Position numbers and translations under genes: made by a program
Assembly: GCA_012656075.1 (NCBI GenBank)
Contig: JAAKBF010000171.1
Span: 2,131,001-2,195,000 of the forward strand
Length of the DNA: 64,000 nt
Direction of reading: 5' to 3'
From: Phytophthora hibernalis
Lineage: Eukaryota; Oomycota; Peronosporomycetes; Peronosporales; Peronosporaceae
In this document: in pieces, positions 23,493-35,090 of the stretch
How the letters are laid out: each line of letters begins with the position of its first letter
Numbering within the stretch: the stretch's first letter is position 1
The notes under the pieces: generated by a model
Databases searched by the model: none
Told to the model about the DNA's origin: nothing
The model's input: the letters and a program-made list of their open reading frames with translations, nothing else

Positions 23493-24067
23493 TGTCGTGC
23501 ACCTGCCTTCCCAGCGAGGCGGCTAGTTGCTTGCTGTTGGTAGGAGTGGGGACTGGTAGGGGACGCTCGCGGCTTAATCAAATAAACGTCTAAGATTTCC
23601 GTTAGCTCATTTGGTTGCTAGGAGGTAGATTTACGACTACAGCTCGGGTGCGTCGGCCTCCACGCCGCGCACACCCATATGCACGACAACCCTAGAGCTC
23701 GGGTGCGTCGGCCTTCACGCCGCGCACACCCATATGCACGACAACCCTCCTGGTTACTCACCTGGCGCTCTTGGCACGCCCTCCATCCTCCGCAGTGACC
23801 CTCCGTCCTTCTTCCGAGCCGCGGCGGCGCTCTGGGTGCCCGCGCCCTCTGTCCTTAGCCACAGGATGCTCCGCCGTCGCTCTACGGCTTGCTGCTTCCG
23901 TGGAATGTCTTCGAATGCCACCCCCTGCGCCATCTTTTGGGTGGCCGCCGGGTCCCAAAGTGGCAAAACAGTGGCACATATCAGGCGCGATACACTTTAT
24001 GCTGAGCGACCGTTGGCCGATCGGGCGGGCCTCCTGGCACGTCTTGCTCACGCTGCGGTGTGGTGAA
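23493..24067 (-). repeat. gypsy-1 5' LTR
   Basis: Matches 41353-41875 in opposite orientation, with few substitutions plus a 54-bp tandem duplication in this copy (about 23,642-23,749, each unit with CTCGGGTGCGTCGGCC). The outer boundary is set by comparison with the 3' LTR and is good to a few bases. I could not find a matching target duplication. Confidence 0.8.
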
Positions 24068-27000
24068 ATGCAAGCATTGTTAACCGCTTACTCGTAATTA
24101 CCCTGCTTCTGTTCCAACTAAGTATCACCACCACGTGGCTCCTCTTCATGTTCAATGGCGCCTTCTTCCCCGTGAGCGCTTACGGGATCTTCCTCCGTAG
24201 CGGCGTCCTCCTTCGCCCCAGAAGCGGCTTCTTCCTCCTCCTCGGCAACGGCGGCGTGCACATGTGCATCATCGCCACGCTCTTCCTCCTTCTCTTCAGC
24301 ACTCAACAGGTCTTCCTCCTCCTCACTACCATCAAGTTCCGTGTTACCAGCTCCAGCAGCAAGGGAACCACTCGGACCATCAGCGTAATCGTCTTCTTCA
24401 TCCTCGTCCGCCTCGTCACTATCTGCTTGCTTCTTTCCAGGCGCTCTCATCTGGATGCCGCGGCCGCAGGGTGGCATGAGACGCTCTGTCCCGTTGCGCC
24501 AAAGCTGGTGCCAAATTGCGTAGCAGGTGAGATTGTTGCTAGGGTAGTGTCCTTGGCGCACCTTATCACACAAGTACACACCAGCAAATTATCAAGCAAG
24601 AGGTTGGTGTAATCATTTTGGATATCAAGCTTGATGGACTTACCGCTTGGAGCCTTTGCTGCACTTTGGACAGTAAAACCGTGTCACCTGGTGCTTGGTG
24701 CTAAAAATCTTGCGGATAGTGCATCCTTGCGCTGCCGCTGGCGAATTCCATTTACCTCCACCCACTCATCGTCCATTTCGGGTTTGTGGCTTCTGCTGGT
24801 TGCGGTGTCAGCGTTTTGCGTAGGTGTGATAGGACCAGGAGAGTACATCTAGCAACCACACACTGTAATTGTAATTAGATCATGAAATAGCATACATCGA
24901 CATGCATACCGTGTCTGCGAATTCTGTCTCGCCCACTTCCAAAAGCTGCGCGTGCAGTTGCGCGATGAAACCAGTATGATCAGCCGGGGTCACCACGCAT
25001 CTTGCACGGTTCACGAAAAATGATGAAGCTATTGACAATTGCCATGTCAATTAGCCCTAGCGCCTGACTCTTGTAGTTCTTGCGGATTCGTAGTGACATC
25101 TGCAGCGAGTAGCGCTGCAGCCGGAGCTGGTCGTGAACGTCCACCCCTCCCACCCAGCGATGGTACGCTCGCATGACTGAAGGGCATGGGATTGTCTCGC
25201 TTTGGCCTTGTGTGCATGGCAGGCGACGGACTGACAGGATATCAACGTAAATTAGTCGCAATACGTGAAGGCATAGCATTTTGTAGAACTTACCACAAGT
25301 AGGCATCGCAGTACTGGTTCCAGAGCCAAGCATGTAGACGATAGTGTTATCAAATTAAACCATCGCACTCAGTTGTGGCACTGACTTAGCCACGACGAGC
25401 TGGGTGGTGACGCGGGGGTATGTCGCGGGCGTTTTGTTTTCTTTGCTTGAGCATGGGCGGGAAGCGCTTCTTTCTGGTTCCGATTGTGCTCACCGTGTAC
25501 ACATTTCTCGCGAGAAGCTGCAGCGATCTCTGAATTGACGTGTAAATGCGGTCAGTAACAACCGCATAGTACACGACGTCTTCTTTCGGTGGGAGCACTT
25601 CGTTCATGTTTCGCAGAGTAGCAGCAGGGCCTGAACTATCGTCAGCAGGGTCTTCATTGTCGGGGTCTCCTTGAGATCTTTTCCCGCAGTAAACCTCCAT
25701 TCTTCACATGCGCAATAGACAGTATGAAGAACAGAACCCCATGCACGACGTCGAACAATCGAGCATAAATCACAATTACACAGACATCATATACAGCATG
25801 TGAGACTTGTCAAACCAAGCTTCGAATGGTGCGTTCATACGGCCAGCCAACTCTTGGCAGTAGTATCGGTTGGTCTGACGTTCTACGCCCATCCAGAAAT
25901 CGCGCGGCAAAAAGAATAGAAAGAGCTCCAAGGGAGACTCTGCACATCCAAGTAGGCCCATATTCACCCGCATAGAGTCCAGGGAATTCACCCGTGTCAG
26001 GAAATCTGGATGAATCTACAAGCAGTATTATCAAGCATATATCAGTACGTGAAATGCTTGAGGCAGTCCGAAAACGAACGATACCTGTTTCCCATCCGTC
26101 AACGCGCATTTTCTTCAAGGTTGCATCGTCCTTCGCAAGCTTGACTAAATCATCTCCTTCAATAGCACGCCAGTTCTCAATGACGTATTTCCATCGTTCA
26201 CGTTCTCGCTTCTTCTCTGCAGCAGATAAACGGCCCGCGTCCGTTCAGGGTAGCAGTCGTGCTGTCAATCAAACAGCCGTTTCAGTGGGAAGGGGTTCAT
26301 CTGGATTCGCAGTAGAAGAATCGTCACGGTCCTCAGGGGTGGTTCAGTGTTCAAGTCGCTAGGCTCACTTTCATCGTCGCTGTATACTGTAGTCCCATCT
26401 TCTGTTATAAGTACACCCATTTCTTCATACCACTCGGCAGAACCAGCATCAGAACCTTCGTACTCGGAATTCAACGCATCATCTCCATCCGGCAGCGGTT
26501 TGGGAAAACGAGTAGTTATATCTGGAGACGTTGCCATATCAAGAGACCTTGAACATGATAGATACACAGCATGTGGTTAGAAATCCTACAATCACAATGC
26601 TTGATATCCATGATATGGGTATGTACCTGGCAGCTGAAACCCGAGGTGGCGTCGATGGCGGTGTTTCTTGAGCAAGAGGCAGGGTTTCCTGTGCCAGCGG
26701 TGGTGTCCATCCTGACGTCAGACTGTGATCGAATATGTCGTTGCTACTTGCGTCGTCACTTGCATCGTTAGCTGTCGAAACATGGGGATTTTCCGAGCCT
26801 TCTTCGGAGCTCGCGTTTTCTTGAGAGGCCTCCGTTTACGCGCTGTCTTAACCGTCGATTTGGGCGCCTGTTTCGGCAAGACCTTCGATCTCTTTTTATT
26901 TACGGGAGCCTTGCTTCGTGGAGTCGCCGGCGGCATGGTAGCCCTCTCATACTCGGCATCATCGTTTGGTATCTCCTCCGCGGCATCCTCGTTGGTCTCG

Positions 27001-27590
27001 TCTTTATCTTCGTCCTCTGATTCGGCCTCGGCAGCAGCTTCCGCCAGTTCCTCAGCGTATAGCGCTGCCGCGGGCGCTTTCCCAAGCAGTCGTGGCGTAT
27101 TTGCGAGCAGGTCGTCTGGTAGCTTGGAACCGCGTCAGCGCGGACAGTCATCGTCATGCGAGGCCGTCTGCTGGGTTTCGGCGTGTCCTCCTTCTCTTCC
27201 TCGCTGAAGTCGGCGTCGTGGTCCCTTGTACCGCCGATAAAAGCACCGTGCTCGCGTATAAGCCGCTCTCGATCTTCGCCTCTTCTCCCATTTAGGCGGC
27301 TGAGGAACGCCTCCGCTTCGCTCCGTGTCACGCGGCGCGGCGGCATGTCTACTCGACTTGGCATAATCTGGAATGGACTCTAGCGACTGTCAGCCACCAA
27401 CACGTGGGAAAGGAGATAACTGGCCATGGCAGTGGATATATTGACCTTTCTTTTAACGGTTATGTCCCCAAGCCCTGTGCATCGCGGACTATTTCGACTT
27501 AAATGTCCAGTCTTTGGCCATTTCCACATGCTTGATATCAAGTATGTGAGAATTGTCACATGCTGCCTTATCAAGCCTTAGTACCGGGGG
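24068..27590 (-). mobile_element. piggyBac-2, main part, one end at 27590
   Basis: The right end reads ...TACCGGGGG followed by TTAA (27591-27594). The left side is cut by the gypsy-1 LTR at 24067. The other terminus lies beyond gypsy-1 at 41876-42187, ending TACCGGGGGA-TTAA. A 24-bp near-palindrome (27525-27548, CATGCTTGATATCAAG) lies 42 bp inside this end, matching one 46 bp inside the other end. The transposase is on the minus strand. Confidence 0.82.
24118..27364 (-). pseudogene. piggyBac-2 transposase, internally deleted
   Basis: N-terminus at 27364 (MPSRVDMPPRRVTRSEAEAF) followed by acidic and then very basic stretches (KKRSKVLPKQAPKST, 26880). Then come SPLELFLFFLPRDFWMGVER (25930), YYAVVTDRIYTSIQRSLQLL with the second catalytic Asp (25560), YHRWVGGVDVHDQLRLQRYS with the third and fourth (25140), and the C-terminal LCDKVRQGHYPSNN plus IWHQLWRNGTERLMP and an acidic tail ending at 24118. 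The segment that should hold the first catalytic Asp (FDEA block), between 25,780 and 25,700, is missing, and frames change several times. Probably inactive. Confidence 0.8.
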
Positions 27591-27740
27591 TTAAGCAGGC
27601 TAAAGCAGTGTCGGAGTCTCGAGCGCGCAAGTGTGGCAATGCTCAAGCCTCTCATAGCAGTACACAAGCGGCACCGCCGCAGACATCTGACCAACGCGCA
27701 TTATATGCGCAGGGGGATAACAAGAAACGAAGAGAGTAAA
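27591..27740 (+). pseudogene. copia gag, continuation after the piggyBac-2 insertion site
   Basis: From TTAA (27591) an open frame of about 50 codons reads LKQAKAVSESRARKCG and ends at a TAA near 27738. On the other side of piggyBac-2 and gypsy-1 (42189) the copia gag frame ends TSREERL at the same TTAA in the same phase, so REERL-KQAKA is continuous once the inserts are removed. Right after it comes the duplicated leader. Confidence 0.65.
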
Positions 27741-27958
27741 AGAAAATGCAAAAGATGGAGAGCGACTCCAACTGCCACAAGAGGTGTGACCATAAAAATT
27801 GAGACAGGACGTGACCGGCCCAAGCGAGAACAGAGTTCTTTCCGCAAAAGTCAGCGTTGGAGAGAAGACTCTGGCAAATAATATAAGCCAACGTTTGCCT
27901 GCGCTTAGTGAAGTAGTTACTGCATCCTGAGGGAACTAGTGACTATTGCTCATGGTTA
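27737..27958 (+). repeat. copia 5' leader, second copy
   Basis: About 220 bp, very similar to 42789-43010 in inverted orientation, which is the leader directly upstream of the gag ATG. Here it sits between a gag remnant and the reverse transcriptase and ends just after the ATGGTTA. The left junction shows shared sequence (AAAAGRAAATGCAAAAG), as expected of template switching during reverse transcription. Confidence 0.75.
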
Positions 27959-27959
27959 G

Positions 27960-29360
27960 CAAGTGCATGTACGTAAGAACAAGTTGATAAGGGTAGTGGA
28001 GGAGAACGAGCATCGGTTGTCGCGGTTCAAAGCGCGCTTGGTAGTGCTAGGATGCCTTCAAATGTGGGGATTGGACTTTGATGACACATTTGCTCCAGTT
28101 ATTCGCTTTGAAACGTTAAGATTTGTGTTGCTGTATGCCGGAATAAATGGGTTGGTTGCGAAGCAGTACGACTTCGTCACGGCGTTCTTGAACGCACCAC
28201 CGGAAATGACCCTTTATATGGAGCAGCCACAAGGTCATATAAAACGCGGATATGAGGACTATGTGTGCCTGTTATTGAAGAGTATCTACGGACTCCGTCA
28301 GTCTCCTAAGAATTGGAACAGCACTTTGCATCTTGCTCTTGTCGACTTGGAGTTCAAGCGCTGTGTTAAGGACCCTGGGCTCTAATGGATATGTAGCGGA
28401 GGACGCATGGTCCTTGTCCCTATCTATGTGAACGACATATTTATTATTGGGCGAGGAGGTGATGTTGATTTCTTTGCTGCAAAGGTGACTAATCACTTCA
28501 AGCTAAAAGAGCTTGGAAACGTGAACTACTTGCTGGGCTTGCAAGTCACGTATAAAAACGAGACAAGGGTGGTGTTTCGGCGGACTAAGTATGTGCAAGA
28601 CATCATGCAGAAGTATCGTATGGACTCTGCGTATCTGATGAAGATACCGATGACTACTGATGCAGTCAAATTAGGACCGGCTTCGACGGACAAACATAAA
28701 CGCGATGAGTATTTGCCGTATCGAAGCCTGGTGGGATGTGTGCAATATTTAGTGAGCCGCTCACGCCCTCAGTTGGGAACAGCAGTTCGTATTCTAAGCA
28801 AGTTTCTGGATTCGTTTAGTTCGGTTCATTGGCGTGCAGCTAATCGAATTGTTCGCTATTTAATAGGCAGTCAAGAGATGGGACTGCAATATGATTTGGT
28901 ACAAGCTCGAAAGTATGAAAATCTGCAAATTGAGGTTTTCACTGATGCCAAATATGCTTCAAAAGGAGGAGATATGAAGTCCGTGGGTGGATTTGCTGTA
29001 TATTGTAATGGATAACTTATTTCAGCGAAAAGCTGGAAACATGAGATCGTTGCAGAGAGCACGTGTGAGGCAGAGCTGATTGCGGCTAATACTGGTTCAC
29101 ATGACGCGATTTGGTTGGAGCAGTTGGTGGATGAGTTGCAGTTGTCAAGAATTAACACAATACTGCACTGCAACTCCATCAGCGCTTGCGAGTTGATGAA
29201 GCATGCTGGCAAGCATCGGCGCACGAAGCAATTGCGCGTAAAACCCACAAGATTCGTGAAAATGAGTCGGAGAATGGTGTTTTAATCAAACCCATTGCTT
29301 CGAAGGAGAATGTGGCTGACCTTTTGACAAAGCCTTTGCCGGTTGATGCTTTTTAAGGAC
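27960..29360 (+). pseudogene. copia reverse transcriptase and RNase H
   Basis: RVT_2 blocks: LSRFKARLVVLGCLQ, FDDTFAPVIRFETLR, KQYDFVTAFLNAP and YGLRQSPKNWNSTL (28385). After a stop the frame continues with IYVNDIFIIG (the usual YVDD is YVND), LKELGNVNYLLGLQV, YRSLVGCVQYLVSRSRP and RNase H DAKYASKGGDMKSVGG to 29015. Further RNase H sequence (SAKSWKHEIVAESTCEAE) follows to about 29,360. Protease, integrase and most of gag are missing between the leader and RT. Confidence 0.85.
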
Positions 29361-30954
29361 ATCGCGCTCGGCTTGGAGTGCGTGATTCTAAGTGGTCGAG
29401 CGAAGATATGGCACAAAATCCTAGTCACTGGGAGGAGAAGGCACCAAGTTTGGTGAAGACAAAAGCGGGAAGAGGTTAGGCTCAATCCATGGAGAAACCG
29501 CCTGAATAAGGCTGATGTTTACACCAGTTTGCAAACAGAAGAGAGAGCCTACGACAACTCTTTAATGAAAGAACGTCACTGAGTGACATGAGGGTCCGGC
29601 AATAAGTAGAGCTCTGCGGCTGAATGAAGAAGACCAGATCCGCGTGCGGGTGTTGTAAGCACTGTTCGCTTTATTTAATGCATGTTGGCAAAATGCGTAT
29701 CGACGCCGTAGGATGGTATGATGATCAGTGCTTCCTAAAATACTTTGGAAGAGGAGGATGGTCAACAGCCTACCCTCAATAATTGCACCTGAAAACGAAG
29801 ATTGAAACATCAATTATTGCAATTTTTAATGGATGATTTGATTGGTCCAAATCCACTTTTTCGTACTCGTGATTGGGTAAACTTTGTCAAGTAACAGGGT
29901 TGAACAATCATTTATTGTAGGGTATCATCTTGCTCAGGAAAATCAATTATGCGCCGCATATTATGGCAATATATTGTTAGTACCATATATTTTTGGAAGC
30001 ACTGATCACAATTGAATGAATTGGATCAGGAGAACAAGAGTGACCCGATTTTTCCGCATGCTCGTAAAAAAATCACAAAAGCAACCATCAACAGCTTATC
30101 TCCAAATGTAATAAACCCTCAAGAACTGACAAAATTATTTGTCAATTTTTGTTTTTGCTTTTGGTCAGATTCCTCTCATAATGCAGCTTCAACTTGCTAC
30201 AGAATTCCCCAGCAAAGGGAGAACCGTAATCAGTTAATTACCTTGCAAAATTGGTACATTTGGAGCAAAGCCTTGCTCTTCCGCGATACAAATCCGTTTG
30301 CAAATCTTTTAATCTGGAAGAATTTATTGGCCCCACCTTTCTCCTTTTGCCGGGGAACTCGGTACATGTAACTTTAGAAATCCCGACAATGAGCCAAAGT
30401 TTGGCTGCCAAACTCACTCAATCCCCAATTGGGGCGAAGCCCCACACCCTATAATCAAATGACACATGCATATTTACGAGTTTTTACGAACCCTTTAGCA
30501 CAGAGTCAAATATGACTACTCGATTCATTGCGGCGTAGAACAATGGTACACGGGTGGACCAACACGAGCTCGGACATGGGGAAGTGGTACAACATGTACA
30601 TCAACTCATCGTTCGGGTCTGTGATCTGCCATCACCGCACCAATACATCAATTATGTAGGCGCAAGTACGACCCCTCTGAAAATTTTGTTCGTGTCTGGG
30701 TGAGAGTGCGAACCGATGCAGTCTGCATCATGCAGCGGATACCGAAATCTTTCTGAACGCGAGTGAAGAAGACACCTGAGCAGTGCTTTCCCCCTTGTTT
30801 ACCTCCAATTTTACTTAAACCCGGTGCGAAATCTGGCTGCAGTTAATTTACGTTCCTATATTGTTGCACGCCAACAGAGGTCATTTTATTTTTATTTTTA
30901 TTGGCACTGCTCTAATCCAGTTATGACGGAAATGACTAGTATCAATGCGAAACA
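29361..30954. other. AT-rich stretch without recognisable genes
   Basis: The first part may include the copia 3' LTR, but no second copy fixes it. Frames such as 30012-30371 show no known motif. Confidence 0.4.
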
Positions 30955-31530
30955 TACTGCGATGGGACATCGCAGGAGGTATATGTAATGTTGCTTCATA
31001 ACGTTGCTTCAAACTTAACGTTGTATCATAATGTTGCTTTTACTGCAACGTTGCTCCGAAATAGTGCAGGATGATGTTATCTTTGCGCGCGACGGCTCCA
31101 CTGACAATTCATCCCATTTCGTGTGATAACTAAAACGTCCTGTATGTACCTGGCTAAGGACATACCTACCTTGCTCCAGTTTGGGGTACGTAACCTAGCT
31201 AACATACATATTACGACTTTCGAAGATGCTAAATTTGACCAGAAGGGTCCAATTGCATTTGTTCCACCCACGAATCACTGCTGTGTGCATCACTAAAAGG
31301 TATATTTACCTTTCCCAGCAGACAATGTACGTTGTAAAAACTGGCATCCGTCGCTCAAACAGCAACGGTCGATAGCGGAAGAGTACTGCAATGTCACACC
31401 GCAGGAGATTACTGTGATGTGACATCGCAGGAGATTACTGTGATGTGACATCGCAGGAGACGACTGTAACGTTGCATTGTGGTATAGCGTTGTTTCACTG
31501 CGTTGCTTTGATGATATAAAGTTGCTTCGG
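30955..31530 (+). repeat. AACGTTGC repeats and a 27-bp tandem repeat beside pogo copy 2
   Basis: AATGTTGC/AACGTTGC variants at about 30,990-31,060 and 31,465-31,520 mirror those at 16,870-17,550. At 31,388-31,460 a unit of about 27 bp containing GTGACATCGCAGGAGATTAC is repeated two to three times; a further GACATCGCAGGAGG is at 30,965. These are plausible subterminal binding sites of a transposon. Confidence 0.5.
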
Positions 31531-31563
31531 GTGACAGTTTTGCTGGTTAAGGTACCAACCAGT

Positions 31564-32165
31564 CGTCCGCCACTTTTGCTTTTCTCCGCGCGGGGAATTT
31601 TATAGCTCTGCCACCAGAGGTCGGACGAAAGCAAGTAGGGTACCGATACAAAGCTGAGGATTCCCTCTATCTCGTTGATTTTTTACGTCTAAAGCTGAGC
31701 ACCCTAAGCTATTCAAACCCTCAATTGCGCGCGGCGACTGTTCAGAGCGGCCCCACCAGTTGTCCGCCACTCGGCATTATCATTCAATTTGTATGGAGCT
31801 ATTTTTACAGTTGAGTTCCATTAAAGTACGATGTTTAGGGCTTCGAGGACGTCAAAGGTTACCTCTAAGATCGCTAATTCACTGATTCAAACGGAACGTG
31901 CAGTGTATTAAAATACAAAGGTTTGCGACGGGTCGGTGAGCCCAGTGTCCTCAGACGCATGGGCGGTGGCAGTCTTGGTGTTCTGGCGTGAACTAGTTGT
32001 CTTCACGAACTTTGCGGGTGGCGACTTCTTGGACTGCTGTGGTGGTCGCTTCCGCCTTCTTGACGCAGGTACGTTTTGTGATGTATTTGGCTGTAGTGGT
32101 TTCCTTTTAGGCGCATTCGCGGCGGCCATGTCGTTCAAGAACCTACGTGTTAAAAATTGGCCTCC
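31564..32165 (-). repeat. pogo 3' segment, copy 2
   Basis: 602 bp, near-identical to 17838-18438 in the same orientation. Here it is continuous with the pogo transposase C-terminal half, so this is the original context of the segment. Confidence 0.85.
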
Positions 32166-32724
32166 GACGGTAACTCGTTTTCTTTAGGTTTTCGTGGCAG
32201 TGGAAGAACCAAAATGTTGTCTTGCACCACAGGTTCAACTTGAAGCCATGTATGCTGCTCCAAACCCTTTAGCATTCCGTTTCTCTTGAACTCATCCAGA
32301 CAATCCTTTATCCTTTCGAGCGAAAGCGGGTACAAACCGCAGCCTTTGAACCCTGCCTTGATGTTCGCAGAAAAATTGCAGTTCTGCCAAGCGAGTCTGG
32401 CCATCTCCACTGCGGCATATTTTGCCATCGTGAAATTGTTGGCAGCGTCACTAACAATCAGATCAATGAACTTTCTTAATTTGCTTTTGAACGAACCAAA
32501 AACAGCTACATCAAGCGGCTGGAACAAATGTGTTGCATTGGCAGGGAGACATACAAGTATTATGTCTAGCTCATCCGCCAAATCCACGACCGCAACGGAA
32601 TAATCAGAGGGTCATCCATCCATTATCAGTAATAAAGGGCGAGAAACAGTCGCTGGAACTTCCGCAGCAAAAATTTGAGCCATTTCATGAGTTCATGAAA
32701 CCGGGCTCTGTTGTCGTCATGACA
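31908..32724 (-). pseudogene. pogo/Tigger (DDE_1) transposase, 3' half
   Basis: On the minus strand from 32724: VMTTTEPGFMNS, then SRPLLLIMDG (second catalytic Asp, followed by an in-frame TGA), VVDLADELDIILVCLPANAT and HLFQPLDVAVFGSFKSKLRK with the third Asp. A zone at 32400-32150 contains GFKGCGLYPLSLERIKDCL. After a one-base shift near 32160 the basic tail NDMAAANAPKRKPLQPN ends at 31908. This is the complement of the 5' half at 18578-19247; only roughly a dozen codons seem lost at the break. Confidence 0.85.
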
Positions 32725-33000
32725 GGAAGCCACTACCGTACCGGAGCGGAGCGAAAGGAAGGAGCTCGCAAGAGAAGTATGCAAGGGAAGTATCACTTGA
32801 CAGCGAGTCAAAACTGGAGGAGGAAGACGCCAGCCCGGATAGGATGGTGAGTGTAACTGAAGTCACTACCGTACCGGAGCTGAGCGAAAGGAAGGAGCTC
32901 GCAAGAGAAGTATGCAAGGGAAGTATCACTTGACAGCGAGTCAAACCTGGAGGAAGAAGACGCCAGCCCAGATAGGATGATGAGTGTAACTGAAGTCAGG

Positions 33001-34599
33001 AGCTGAGCGAAGTGGAGACGCTCATCGGAAAATCCACCTGGACCATGAGCCGACCAAGGAGAAGTTGTCCCCGCTCCGACATGCGCGGTAGTTTACGCCA
33101 GAAGAGCTGGATGCTCTGGCTGCGATAATAGCGACCAACGTTGGCGAGGAGAAGGAAGAGTTCGACAAAGATCTCGAGGGGCGGCTGTATCCGCTGGACG
33201 AGGTCGACTTGAAGTTGCTTATGACGAAGAACGTGGAGCAGTAGAAGGAACTTACACTTGAGAAACTAAGTCAACTGCTGGCACTGCCCGTTGAGACGCT
33301 AAAGAGGACGCGTGAGTCGTCCCCAGGTGCGCTGTCTACACCCGAATATTGGCTGAACTGGAATCGAGAAACGTTGTTCGTTTCGGACGAGGCCAAGCGG
33401 ACCAACCGCGACTTCAGAGATGTGAAGTCGGCTGCGAACGGTACCGTCAGGCTTACGATAGCCGATGGCCGTGATGTAGGGGTGGATCTAACTCGTTCGA
33501 AGTCGAGATTCGCCGCTTGACACGCTCGGAAAGCGTTCCGGTTACTGTGGACCAGTCTGTGGTCATCGAGAACATCGGGTTCAACCTCTTGACTACTGAA
33601 GAGCGCGCGATGGACTCTACTGGTCCCACTTTGGGAGACCTTGGAACGCAAGAGACTTTGCAGGCCCGTTATCGCTCCTTGGTTAGGCGAGCCGTGTTCT
33701 TGCTCGTGGAAGAAGAGGAAAAGGTGACATCTACTGCCTGTTCTCCCTGATACGACCAAGGACGGACTCTTGCAGAGGATCTGGAAACTCGAATCCGAAC
33801 TATGGTGTCTTTCGAAGGTGGCCCAGTTGAGAGCAACTTCCTTCCTTGGGTATTGCGGTTGGTGGAAACTAGCTACATTGAAGAATCTGAGGTCATCCGC
33901 GCCAAGATGCGAGAGCGCGAGGCCAAAGCACGGGAGCTGTGTTCGGCTCTGGTCTGCCAAGGGCGACGTCCGAGTAAGAAACATGTGAGCTTTGACTGTT
34001 CCACTCTGTTCTCGGAGTGCTCCGAAGTGTTGCAAGACTTGGGCTCAGACGCCAACGGGAAGTACGATGCTGACCAGTACGTGTACGTCGTCCGCGACAG
34101 CCTAGCTCACGTGCGGACGCACAAACCTGGGTTGTGCGCCGTTACTAAGGGCGACGACGAGGACGACGACGGGAGCGATCGTCTAGTCCCTGACGGCAAG
34201 CGAGTTATCGGTTCTGTTGGTGGCATTGAGGCTGTGTCCGCAGGACATAGTGACTGCCTCCCTGCCAAAATGCTGATCGACTCGGGAGCTATTGCGAGTC
34301 TGGTTGACGCGCAGGTGTTGCGTCGTATCGGCCGGTCCGACGTGCCGTTACGCTCCTATGTGGGAGGCCTGAATGATGTCACGGGGCACAAGTTCAGGAT
34401 CAAAGGAGTAATCGATTTGCCCATGCGACTAGGCTCTCAGGAGCAGTTGCGACCGTTCGCCGTTGTCGATCAGCTGCATGTGGACGCCATCCTAGGAACG
34501 GATACTCTGAAGGCCTATCGTGCGCTGATTGACTTGGAGGAGAACACTCACACTGAAAGACACTGGCGAAGTGTTCCCGCTTGGATCACCTCGCGCTGA
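33001..34599 (+). pseudogene. gypsy-1 gag/pro region with aspartic protease
   Basis: Frames at 33517-33750 and 33802-34599. The first has SVPVTVDQSVVIENIGFN. The second has a charged helix (IRAKMREREAKARELCSAL), an acidic stretch (DDEDDDGSDR) and the retropepsin motif KMLIDSGAIASLVDAQVL, followed by IKGVIDLPMRLGSQEQL and VDQLHVDAILGTDTLKAYR. Protease processes the polyprotein. From 33,001 to 33,516 the reading is broken by stops. Between 34,600 and 35,090 a further frame (34660-35097) links to RT. Confidence 0.75.
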
Positions 34600-35090
34600 T
34601 GAGATGTATGTCACTAAGATCAGCTCGACTGTGCGGATCCGACCTGGGGCCAAGCCCTAGTGGTAACTGACGTCTTGGGTGAAGCTGCGGAGAACACTAC
34701 GGTGCTAGTAGAAGGCCTGCCTGACCTGGACGCGACGGCCCGAATCGCTCGCACGTTGTGCTGTGTACAGAGTGGTAAGCTCATTGTGGAAGTGTGTAAC
34801 GCCTCTACCGAAGACTTGGTGGTCAAGAAAGGAACCAGACTGGCTGCTGCTACCGTGGTCCCAGCTTCTGCCTTTGATCATGAGTCTGGACTCAGGCAAG
34901 GTGGTGTTCCGGCGCCTAAGGGGACGTCCTCTGACGACGCCTGGGTGGACTCGGTCATCTGTTCGGCTGCGGCTACATCGACCGAGCCTCGTGACGCTAT
35001 GCCTGGACTAGACAAAGTCATACGCGAAGACCTGAAGTTGACTTCACAGGTTCGAAGCTCGGAGAAGAACAGCGCGGGCTCCTGCGCGGG

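Larger units (their letters stand above)
19249..24067 (-). mobile_element. gypsy-1, 5' half (LTR, primer site, gag), inverted relative to its 3' half
   Basis: Minus-strand order: LTR (24067-23493), primer-binding site (23490-23475), gag from 23268, zinc knuckle near 21,130, acidic gag tail, 132-bp minisatellite ending at 19249. Protease and pol are absent here but start, after the same minisatellite, at 32725 on the plus strand. I infer that the two pieces were one element of about 14 kb, separated by an inversion. Confidence 0.85.

Noticed and set aside
23734..24066. Plus ORF of 110 codons, also present at 41686-41321
   Set aside because: Both lie entirely in the gypsy-1 LTRs, which explains why they are repeated; no protein family recognised.
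26599..26620. Third copy of the piggyBac-2 palindrome (ATGCTTGATATCC)
   Set aside because: Only the left half matches and it lies in transposase coding sequence; probably chance.
27652..27891. Minus ORF shared with 42856-43224
   Set aside because: It is the copia leader read on the wrong strand.
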